Shown in pieces: positions 56,435 to 64,000 of a stretch of 64,000 nt of DNA. Positions within the stretch are counted from its first letter, which is position 1. Each line of letters opens with the position of its first letter. The notes beneath the pieces were generated by a model. It saw nothing but the letters and a program-made list of their open reading frames with translations. It made no database searches and had not been told where the DNA came from. Origin of the DNA: Hirsutella rhossiliensis (lineage: Eukaryota; Ascomycota; Sordariomycetes; Hypocreales; Ophiocordycipitaceae); NCBI RefSeq assembly GCF_020360975.1, contig NW_025408668.1:372001-436000 (forward strand), written 5' to 3'. A program made the translations under genes and the position numbers.

Positions 56435-57628
56435 TTAGGGCGACGGTCGTAACTTGGCGAGTTCCCGGCGATATACCGGGCACCCAGGATCTGTAGCCTT
56501 GTGTGCTCCTTTTCCACCGCACGCTGCACACTTAAAAACGTCCGAGGTGCAAGTCGACGCAGAATGGCCCGGTTGGGCGCATTGTCCACAGATCGGAGCT
56601 GGCGCCTTGCAGCGATAATGCAAGTGTCCGTAGAGGTGGCAACGGTAGCATCTCGCTGGTTGAAGTCCCTGAACAAATGGTCGCGTGTATGCACACTCGC
56701 CATTCGCCATCTCAACCGTTCGTTGTGCAAGCAACCTGTCCACCTCCTCTTTCTTATCCAGGTGTACCACCAGAGAGCGGTATTCCTTGTCGACAGACGC
56801 TGTCCCGAGCCATCGCATCTTGTGCACTTTCACCCCGTTCATCCGCTCAAACACGGCGCATCCGATACCATCCGTCGCAACCCCACGATGGGCTCTATCA
56901 ACCCGTAGAGGGTACCACTGTTCCCCATGTAGCGTTCCCTTGTCGAAGTGTGTCTTTATCCAGGTGTCGTTCTGCCGTACTTTATCGACGTCCGTCTCTC
57001 GAAAGAGAAGCCGAAAACGCCCTTTTTAGAATTGACGCCCAGACAGGTCACACCAACTTCTCGAGGGCAGCGTTCGCGCGCCGACGAATAGTGCCGGCGT
57101 TGCCTTCCTTTATGTCGCTGTCAGGACCCGACTCACGTCTAAGCCAATGCCAGGCAGTGGCCCTGGGACCGGAGAGGGTGGTGGCGAAAGTGGCAGGTGC
57201 TGTTGCTGTTGCTGATGAGGCGCACTTGGTGGCGGACTCCGGAGGGCTAGCGACGCGTGGGAAGAGCTCGTTTCGAATGAACTCTTCCAGAGACTCGACG
57301 CGTTTCTCCGCCCTTTCGGCCCGCTCCTCGACGCGTTTCAGGAGAGCTTCGATTCGCGCCAATGAATCCTCGTTGGCATTGGGGTCGGCATTCGTCGGTT
57401 TCGCTTTCGGACGGCGGATTTCTTTCGTGATGGGCGCGGTTCAGGGTCGAATTGCAGCGTCGGTTTCAGAGGGCGACCGCGGGCGCTGGTCCTTGTCGCG
57501 TCGGCCGCGCTTGTCGAATTGGCCACGATGCTACAGGCCACATTGTCGTTCGTACCGTCTTCCTCGTCATCGAGCAACTCGAATTGGTTCGAGTTGCGCT
57601 TGGTGCTGTTCTTGCTCTTCCGCGGCAT
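56435..57628 (-). pseudogene. LINE-2 ORF1 (Gag-like), frameshifted; ORF2 absent
   Basis: The ATG at 57628 (MPRKSKNSTKRN) starts a basic N-terminus. After a shift near 57380 comes a coiled coil (ARIEALLKRVEERAERAEKR), and after more shifts near 57050 the readable block RVDRAHRG to the stop at 56435. It ends in zinc knuckles (CYRCHLYGHLHYRC, CGQCAQPGHSASTC, CAACGGKGAHKATDPGC). ORF2 should follow at once in a Tad1-like LINE, but Copia-3 sequence begins within about 90 bp. Loss of the 3' part of a LINE is un-typical and points to later deletion. Confidence 0.8.
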
Positions 57629-57692
57629 TGTTCCCTTTTAAAAGCCTTTCGAGGCGGGCTGTTCTGTCCGGCATTGGAAACCCAATAGGTGT

Positions 57693-59428
57693 GTGTATGT
57701 ATGTGTATTTCACCCGGAGGATTTCTCCTATAGGGCCTAGACGTAAAAGCTACTGATATTTCAATACATTAATGCGTAACACCTTAAGCCCCACGGGTCA
57801 GCATACGCTACACCAACCTCGCCGCTACTCGCGACAGGCCTGCTTGAAGGCCAATTTCTCCAAGTGTTCAGCGTCCTACCTTCAGCAGCTGAAGCGCGGT
57901 CTGTCGAAATCCGAAGTCGAATACCTGTGTGTTAGTATTGTTGAAGGTTAGTGCTATAATCGATCCTAAGTGGATTCTACTTCCGCTGCTTAGCCCGAAG
58001 GGCCAGACGCTGCCTGCGTCTCATCCCCAGGGTTCCGCGCCCGACAGTTCCGGCTGTACGATTCGTGTGGTCCACCGCAGGGCACGCACTTTGGCACTGT
58101 CTCCTTGCATTCTCTGTGGTGATGTTCTGCTTTCGCGCATCTGCCACATCTTTGCGGCTTCTTGCATGAAAACGCCTTGTGTCCCATCTCTTGACAGTTG
58201 AAGCACTGAATCGGTCCTACGCGGCGTTCAAAAACATTGGTGCAGGCGGACTCTCCCGCAACATCGAACCACACGCCGTCCAGAAGTCTTTGCGCGTCAC
58301 TCTCTTTAGTGACATAGATCACCATTGACCCGTACGCTTTGGCTTTCTCTGTTGCTAAGCCAGGTGATCTTGGCAATCGTGACGTAATTCTCGGCTCCGA
58401 GCGCCTCAGCTGCGCCCGGCAGAACGTTGCCTTCGGCGTCCAGCACTGCGGTACGCTTGGTGTTGTCGACTTTGACAGGGTAAAGCTGATCTCTCAGTAC
58501 CCTGGCTCCCGAAGTTACCGTCTTCTGCGCTGCTTCCTTGACCTGCTTCAACTCGGTTTGGTCTCTGCATAAAATTTTGATCCGGTCGGGGTTTCGAGCG
58601 TCTGTCACGACCGCTGCGCATTTCCAAGTCTCCTGCCTCTGACTCTTTCTCATGTCGCTCTCTATGGCCTTTCGGATGTTGCCGATCTGCGTCTGGCACC
58701 TGTTCGCTTCTTCGACTCGTGATGTGTCCACCGTACAGTAGAGACTATCGCTGACGGCTGTTCGTGCCGATTTAGCTGCTGGTACGGTGCCCCGGTTCAT
58801 TGTCTGGATCGTCGGCGATGACCCTGCAGCGCTCGCATACGACATCTGCGGACTGCTCTGCAGAGAAGATGCAGGCGTAGCCAGGGTCTCTAACTGCGCT
58901 CGGATGTGACGAAGCTCATCTCTCATCTCTTTCCCTTGTTGATCCATTTCCTGGATCATCTGCTGTTGCTTGATATGATCTCGTTTTGCGCATCTATCGC
59001 TCGGCTGAGCTTTTGCGTTTCTTGACGTGACTCGCTCAAGAGTTCGAGAACTTTCTGGAGCATGGCTCGGCCTTCGTTCGCGCCACCGCTGCTGCTGGCA
59101 ACTTTGCGCCGCTCAGTCGCGTCACTGATGGCGACATCGTCCGAGGCAATGCGCGTTGCAAGCCTAGTTGCGCGTGTTGTCTTCTCCGCCAGATCGTCGG
59201 GCTGTCGCGCGGCTTCTCGAATTTTGGTGCTTGGCCTCACGACGCGTGTCGATCTTTTCGCGGGTGTCGACGCAGGCGACGCGCTTCGCCCCACCATATT
59301 CACGGCCTCAGCCGGCGTCTCCATGATGAGGCCCCTCAATGCCTAGCTGGCGTTCGCTTCAGGCTTCTTGTCGAGTTCGTCGGATCCCCGGTTTCCGCGT
59401 CAAGGATCCTCAGCTTCGGAGTGCAGAT
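57693..59428 (-). mobile_element. LINE-3, internally deleted Tad1-like LINE with target duplication
   Basis: A 14-bp direct repeat (AACCCAATAGGTGT) lies at 57679-57692 and 59429-59442. Between them are a 5' leader, ORF1 and a 3' end with GGCCCTATAGGAGAAATCC and an ACACATACATACACACA tail, but no ORF2. It is 1.74 kb, about a third of LINE-1. It sits just upstream of LINE-2, whose leader continues on the far side of the duplication. Confidence 0.85.
57990..59324 (-). pseudogene. LINE-3 ORF1 (Gag-like), frameshifted
   Basis: The ATG at 59324 (METPAEAVNMV) opens an N-terminal region with a coiled coil (LLSESRQETQKLSRAIDAQN). A shift near 58960 leads to a 200-codon block (QMSYASAAGSSP, then RKSQRQETWKCAAVV) with RRM-like layout. 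A second shift near 58360 leads to the zinc knuckles CFNCQEMGHKAFSC, CGRCAKAEHHHREC and CVPCGGPHESYSRNC, ending at 57990. The same domain order occurs in LINE-1 ORF1, but the sequence is clearly different, so this is another LINE family. Confidence 0.82.
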
Positions 59429-59442
59429 AACCCAATAGGTGT

Positions 59443-59833
59443 AGTGGGTGAGCCAAAGCGAATCCCCTTAAAGTGGGGGCGGGCACGAGTACGGCAGGCT
59501 ATAGGGGTCACTGTTGCAAAACCCAAAAAGTCACCGCGCGAGAGTCAAAATGGGTTAGCGGCATGAACGGCCCGCCCCACGGTACATTGGTCTATGTATC
59601 TCGGCCCAACTTCGTTGGAAAATTTGGCGTTACGGCAGGTGTAGTCACAGCTACGGGGCCGCTGCGGACCAGCAGCGCGTCTCTCGTCACAAACATATCA
59701 GTCGCCTATGGCGAAAATACCGCACGGTAATTCCAACGCTTTAATGTGTTCCCTTATTCTATCTATACATTCTCCTCGTCCTCATCCTCCGGCTTGTTAA
59801 GCTGCTATATATCCAGTTAGCAGCCGATGCAAC
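59443..59833. other. Spacer between LINE-3 and the Cys-rich gene
   Basis: No gene. GGGGCCGCTGCGGACCAGCAG at about 59657 resembles GCCGCTGCGGGCCAGCGAC at 60737, on the other side of the Cys-rich gene. These could be parts of a repeated end, but I could not extend the match. Confidence 0.35.
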
Positions 59834-60411
59834 TCACAACTTCAGTTCGCTCACAATCCAGAGCCGAGCAGCCTCAGCGATGGTTTCTAACGCCATAAGC
59901 TTCCGCTCTTCGGGGGCCAAAGCGGGAGCTGGTCCTGAAGCGGTAGAAGGAGCCGCACTACCACCGCAAGCACGTAGCTGTTGTGCTGCTCGCTGCGCAG
60001 CGATGCGCCAGGTGTCATCGGGTTCGGCATCTGCAAGCTTGAGCTGCCGATTCACGTCCCAAAAGGCACGCACGGCAGCAACAGCCCCAGCAGGGACCTA
60101 GAACATTCAACTCGATTAATTTCTCGCTTCTTTGGAGCAAACAAAGGTCTCATACTGGCCTGCACGTGTGCGTTCTTTGCGCAGTCCCAGCACGCAGCAC
60201 CGGTATCTATCCCGGCAAATTAGTGAGGCAAACGTATACTACAGGGGACAATCAACGTACTGTCCTGGGAGGCACATTCATGGCCGGGAGTCTTGGTGGC
60301 GCGTGTGACACAAGGACGGCATGGGAAGTCTCGCACCGAGCCGACGGGAGGGGCCTTTTTTGTCTGCTTCTTCTTCTGCTCGGGCGAGCAAGTTAGCCGC
60401 CTCTTCTTCAT
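59834..60411 (-). CDS. Small Cys-rich protein of unknown function, three exons
   Basis: The model starts at the ATG at 60411, with exons 60411-60261, 60206-60166 and 60097-59834, giving 151 aa in one frame. Intron 1 is GTACGT...CACTAAT...GATAG. Intron 2 uses GTGCAG as donor; the stronger-looking GTATGA at 60155 would break the frame. The protein has a Lys/Arg-rich start, then Cys-His pairs FPCRPC...GHEC...CWDC that could bind one or two zinc ions, then a helical Ala-rich C-terminal half (AVAAVRAFWDVNRQLKL). It is divergent from RVE-2, with start codons about 450 bp apart. A 5' extension to about 60592 is open in another frame. I do not recognise the family. Confidence 0.5.
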
Positions 60412-60738
60412 AGAAGAAGTTATTGGATTGTACGGTAATCTTGGCCGTGGATTTGCGGGCGTTGGGTCGGACCAATCCTCTACCCTTGACTATTTTATTC
60501 CTGCTGGGCGAGTCCCCATCCATCGGGCCAGCGACTGCAGTTTCACTTACGATAGCGGAATCTGCTGTGGACGTGACAACGCTGCTGACCAATGGCTTTC
60601 CACGGCAATGATGATACAGAAGGGAAGGTAGGAACTAGGGTTGGAAGGGATCTGGGTTCTGTAAATATTTGCGGGTGAGCAGCGTCGATCTGTTCCTGGT
60701 TTGGTAACCGTTCCACGAACAGCCCCCTGGCACTAAGC

Positions 60739-60772
60739 CGCTGCGGGCCAGCGACACCACCGCTGCGGGAAA
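60739..60772. repeat. Short direct repeat CCGCTGCGGG upstream of RVE-2
   Basis: CCGCTGCGGG occurs twice about 23 bp apart, in the region between the Cys-rich gene and RVE-2. It could be a regulatory or transposase-binding motif. Confidence 0.4.
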
Positions 60773-60858
60773 ACGCGGTAAGTCAATTTATATCGCTGTC
60801 CCCCTTTCCTGGCATGAGGACTAAGAAAATCACCATCCCTTCGACGTTACCGGCAACA

Positions 60859-62587
60859 ATGGCACGTCCGCCCAATCCAATCGATCAATACCGTACCTAT
60901 ATCACTCATCTATACCTCAACGGTGTCTCGCGAAGCAAGATTAAGTATAAGCTTCGGAAGCATTACCATGTCGCCGTCAATCTCAGTACACTCTCTCGCC
61001 GAATCGCAAACTGGGGTCTCCCCGCCAGCAAGCCCGTACCAAAGAAACTCCAGAGCTGATAGAAACCATCCGTGACCTGATCTTTCGCGTTGGGCTTACC
61101 GAGAAGCAGACGCTGAGCGTGCTACAAAGACAAGGCTGGCCGATCACGAAACGAGGTCTAAAGCGCATCAGACTTCACCCGGACCGCCGCTGGTACGCAG
61201 GCTCAATAGTGACGAGGAGCGCCTTGTGTTGCTGGAAAAGACAGAACAGGTTATCATCGAGATGACGCGACGGTCCAATGCCATTTCGGGATATGGCAAA
61301 AGCCTTCTCCAGCCTTATCTTCGTCAGCAAAAGCAGCTCTGGGTCCCGAGAGACCCCCTCTTTGCGATGTACAAAATCATGTTCCCAAATGAGGTCGAAC
61401 TCCGAAAAAGGATGTTTCGGAGGAAGAAGGGACAGTTTCTTGTCCCAGGACCAAACTACCAGTGGTGCATTGACGGCCACGACAAGCTCAAGGCGTATGG
61501 ATTCGAGATATATGCAGCAATCGATGCATACTCGCGCAACATTATCTGGTTTTATATTGGCCACTCCGCTACAACTGCTTTGAGCGTATTGAAGCAGTAC
61601 TTGGCCGCGTGTGGCGCCTACGGCTTTCGGCCATGGTATTTGCAAGCAGACAGGGGGAGCGAAACGCCATTGGTCGCAGCAGCACACTGGAACTTTGTCT
61701 TGGCAACAGACGGGCGAGTGGAATGGCATGGGCAAGTTTTCCGACAAGGAAATCGACTAAAGGATTCGTACAAGGCGGCTCCGAGTACGAAGAACGTTAA
61801 GATCGAGAGTTGGTGGGAGCGCATGCTGCATGTCTCGTCCCGGCAGTGGGTAGACTACTTTGGAGAACTCGCCAGGGACGGGGACTTCGACGGCGATATG
61901 CTGGAAGATCAGATTTCCATCTACGCCGTCTTCGAAGACTTACTACGCCGAGAACTCTTCGACTTCGTGGAGGCGTGGAATCTTCATCGGATACGCCTCC
62001 AAAAGAACCGTCCCCATGTGGTCCACGGCCAGCCCTGGATGAACTACCATTACCCCGACCCAGACAAGGCATGCAATTGGGGTATCGATTGACCGCTCCA
62101 TTCTAGACGAAATGGAGCGGCCGTTGGCTGATATTGACATTAGCACGAGTTTGGAGCCGGAGACAAAGAACTGGTGCCGCCAAGTTCTCCTTGAAATGGG
62201 CTACGATCACGTAGTCCTTGGAACTCACCAGGAGCCGGACAAGTTGCGACCTTTCAAGCTTTTTACCTTGGTCTTCGAGATAAGATAATTCAACATATCG
62301 AAAGTGGCCGACAGCCTACGCTGGCATACCGTAAAGCGCCAACTGGAGGCGTTGCTGAATATGTAAGACATACTATTTATTTGCGAGTTGACCAATCTAA
62401 GAGCGTATAGCAAGCATTACTTGAGCAAGCAAATCAAGCCCGAGAAGGTGAATTTGGAGATGGGGAACCAGCAGAGCAGCCACTTGTTGAGCTTGGGTTT
62501 GAGGACGAGCAGGGAAGCGACATGGAGAAAATACCGGTAAGTGATGACGGGGAGGATAGCGATGGTTCGAATGGGGAGCCTGAGTAG
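60859..62587 (+). pseudogene. RVE-2: integrase-core (DDE) protein with N-terminal HTH repeats and acidic tail
   Basis: The first block, from ATG 60859 (MARPPNPIDQY), has an HTH (YLNGVSRSKIKYKLRKHYHV). A one-base shift near 61045 leads to a second HTH (LTEKQTLSVLQRQGWPITKR), and another near 61180 leads to the main block 61226-62092. This has the integrase-like core: WCIDGHDKLKAYGF and AAIDAYSRNIIWFYIG, LQADRGSETPL with a further Asp, then IESWWERM with a candidate Glu. Shifts near 62080 and 62247 lead on to DKIIQHIESGRQPTLAYRK, an intron 62363-62410 (GTAAGA...GTATAG) and an acidic tail ending TAG at 62587. It is homologous to RVE-1. No gag, reverse transcriptase or LTR is near. It is an integrase-type DNA transposon gene or an exapted relative. 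Confidence 0.7.
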
Positions 62588-62909
62588 TCAGTCCTTCCTT
62601 TTCCTATATCGAATAGCAAACGTTGTAGGGATCTTTGCACCCTTGAAGCGTGTAGAGTGAGCTGGAGGAAGCGCTTTAGCAGCGTTAGTGTCGGACAGTC
62701 GAGTTCGAGTTTCCCTGAAGGCTTGGGAAATTGACTCCGGGTTTACCTGTTGAAGTTAGCGCTCGGCTCGGTGATGAGTTGGTTCGGTTTCTTACGAACT
62801 CCGGAACAAAACTTGTCTCCTCCTCTCTATCTTTTTCGTCCACTTCGACTCCTTCGGCCACCACGCCTTTATACACCTTTCCACTAGGGTCACTGCCAAA
62901 CACTAAATC
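62588..62909. other. Convergent intergenic stretch between RVE-2 and the unknown gene
   Basis: No gene seen. It should hold the 3' ends of both flanking transcripts. Confidence 0.4.
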
Positions 62910-63857
62910 TCATAGTGGATCTTCCAGCTCACCAAGGCCTACCGCATCCCCATGTCCAACAATTTCTTTGGCAGTATATCCAAGCTCGTCGCATGTCGGG
63001 CTCTGGCAGGATGAAGTTGAAACGGGCTCTTCGTGCTTAATCTTGACGCGGATCTCTTCCTTGACTTGCTCCTCTTGCTTGACGCGCTTCTTGCGTCTAG
63101 AGGCTGGGCTTATGTCTTCTTGCTTGACCCTCCGTTTCTTGTCTTCCTTGACTGGCGTCGAGCATTGATCTGGCCTCAACGGTGTGACCGGCTCCTGCTT
63201 ATCAACCACATCCGTGGATGTCAGAACGACTAGCACCTTCAACTGCCCTGCTTGGTTGTTCGAAAAGTGCCCCGATGCGAGCATGCTTGACGGTGTCATG
63301 TACTTGTCGGTGTTTGGAACGGTAACGATTTTCTTGCCAGAGAAGGTCGAAGCGTAAGAAAGGTTCCAGAGATCTTTATTGGCAGGATCGATCGTGGGCG
63401 GAAGCGGACGGAGGTGATCGAATAAAGTCTCGGTGAACGAGGGCCAAGTCAGTAGATCTGCCGAGGGAAACTTGATCACCGCATCCTTCAGAGGCAGCAC
63501 CGTCTCTGGAACCTCCACTGCAAGCCCGTTGAAGTACCTGGTCTCCAAACTCACAAGCAGCAGGCTTACATGGACCCACTGGTAGCCAGTTCGTTGCCTC
63601 GCAGGCTTCCTGGTGCTGCCTTTGGAGTTTTGAATGGCTCGACTGGCCGTTGATGCGACGGTCATGAACTGGGGATTGCTTGACGCCTCGAAGGGAGGTA
63701 TGCGTGCCCGTGTATTCATCGCACCGGTACCAGCAACTTCATTGGGGAGTAGTTGGGCGGCGTGTCCAACGCCGATGGATGACACTGGTTTCAGTCTGTC
63801 ACGCAGCAGCTGACTTGCTGGACTGACTGGCCGTGGCGGAGAGTCCTCGACCTCGAC
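62910..63857 (-). CDS. Protein of unknown function with Lys-x-Glu-rich tail (5' exon not found)
   Basis: The frame is open from a plausible splice acceptor at 63857 (CTGACAG|GTC) to the stop at 62910, 315 codons. The first internal ATG is at 63719. The N-terminal part is Pro/Ser-rich. The middle (VHVSLLLVSLETRYFNGLAV, then DLWNLSYASTFSGKKIVTVP) looks globular. The tail has four repeated Val/Ile-Lys-x-Glu motifs (VKQE, VKQE, VKEE, IKHE), the consensus for SUMO attachment, among basic clusters. It is convergent with RVE-2. There are no frameshifts over 948 bp, unlike its transposon neighbours. I do not recognise the family. Confidence 0.55.
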   Translation of the reverse strand, partial: VEVEDSPPRPVSPASQLLRDRLKPVSSIGVGHAAQLLPNEVAGTGAMNTRARIPPFEASSNPQFMTVASTASRAIQNSKGSTRKPARQRTGYQWVHVSLLLVSLETRYFNGLAVEVPETVLPLKDAVIKFPSADLLTWPSFTETLFDHLRPLPPTIDPANKDLWNLSYASTFSGKKIVTVPNTDKYMTPSSMLASGHFSNNQAGQLKVLVVLTSTDVVDKQEPVTPLRPDQCSTPVKEDKKRRVKQEDISPASRRKKRVKQEEQVKEEIRVKIKHEEPVSTSSCQSPTCDELGYTAKEIVGHGDAVGLGELEDPL

Positions 63858-63902
63858 CTGTCAGAACGAGGCCACCTAAAGTGGACACAACACTAAAGGG
63901 AC

Positions 63903-63952
63903 AGGCAGCAGCATTACAGGTGACCCCTGGTAGGCAGCAGCATTACAGGTGA
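63903..63952. repeat. Two direct copies of a 20-bp unit
   Basis: GGCAGCAGCATTACAGGTGA occurs at 63904 and 63933, period 29 bp. It lies near the window edge, left of any further context. Confidence 0.8.
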
Positions 63953-64000
63953 ACCCTAGGGGTTCATAGCGCCGACAGTACCCTCTGTTATATGTGCCCA

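Noticed and set aside
57679..57692. AACCCAATAGGTGT at 57679 and 59429 as the common 5' start of LINE-2 and LINE-3.
   Set aside because: At 57679 it directly follows a typical LINE 3' tail, so the pair is better explained as the target duplication of LINE-3.
1..64000. CRISPR arrays, rRNA and tRNA genes, bacterial-type operons.
   Set aside because: No regularly spaced repeat-spacer pattern, no tRNA cloverleaf and no rRNA sequence was recognised; the initiator-tRNA match at 10846 is a primer site, not a gene.

Overview
The window looks like a transposon-dense accessory or subtelomere-like block of a filamentous ascomycete (Pezizomycotina). The evidence is the short introns with GT/AG or GC/AG ends and CTAAC/CTGAT-like branch points, a rhodopsin-domain (Pth11/SAT4-type) membrane protein gene, and a repeat fauna typical of these fungi: Tad1-like LINEs, chromodomain Gypsy, Copia, Fot1/pogo, BED-finger hAT, SWIM-finger MULE and Helitrons. 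Only one gene, at 5431-6771, reads as an ordinary intact host gene. A few others (59834-60411, 60859-62587, 62910-63857) are unusual genes that may belong to mobile elements.

Left part (1-20.6 kb). A pogo-like end (1-288) is followed by Copia-1 (446 to about 3.7 kb), which has lost its reverse transcriptase half and is joined to the 3' half of a chromodomain Gypsy element (to about 5.34 kb). The rhodopsin-domain gene follows. hAT-1 (7354-10505) abuts a LINE 3' tail, and Copia-2 (10685-16705) is complete, with two identical 161-bp LTRs and a GGATG target duplication. After that come a Copia gag relic, an integrase-core gene (RVE-1, 17731 onward) broken at 18700, a 492-bp repeat (R1) and a hAT C-terminal relic with a TTCGATTCG-type repeat array.

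Middle (20.7-38 kb). Helitron-1 lies on the minus strand (20878-25923) and Helitron-2 on the plus strand (about 30.76-36.84 kb). Between them is a stretch of decayed minus-strand reading frames of unknown family.

Right part (38-64 kb). hAT-2 is followed by a three-level nest: pogo-A is split by hAT-3 (40822-45712), which is itself split by pogo-B (43341 to about 45520), the same family as the window's first 288 bases and identical to it where they overlap. Then come repeat R2 with a 200-bp hAT-type MITE inside it, a 5.66-kb LINE-1 with a 14-bp target duplication, a MULE C-terminal half, a 3' Copia relic with its LTR, and two gag-only LINEs, one inserted beside the other. The window ends with a second integrase-core gene (RVE-2), flanked by a divergent Cys-rich gene and a convergent gene of unknown function.

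Almost all transposon genes are broken by single-base frameshifts, with few of the C-to-T stop codons that repeat-induced point mutation would leave. As read here, no autonomous element in the window has a fully open set of genes.
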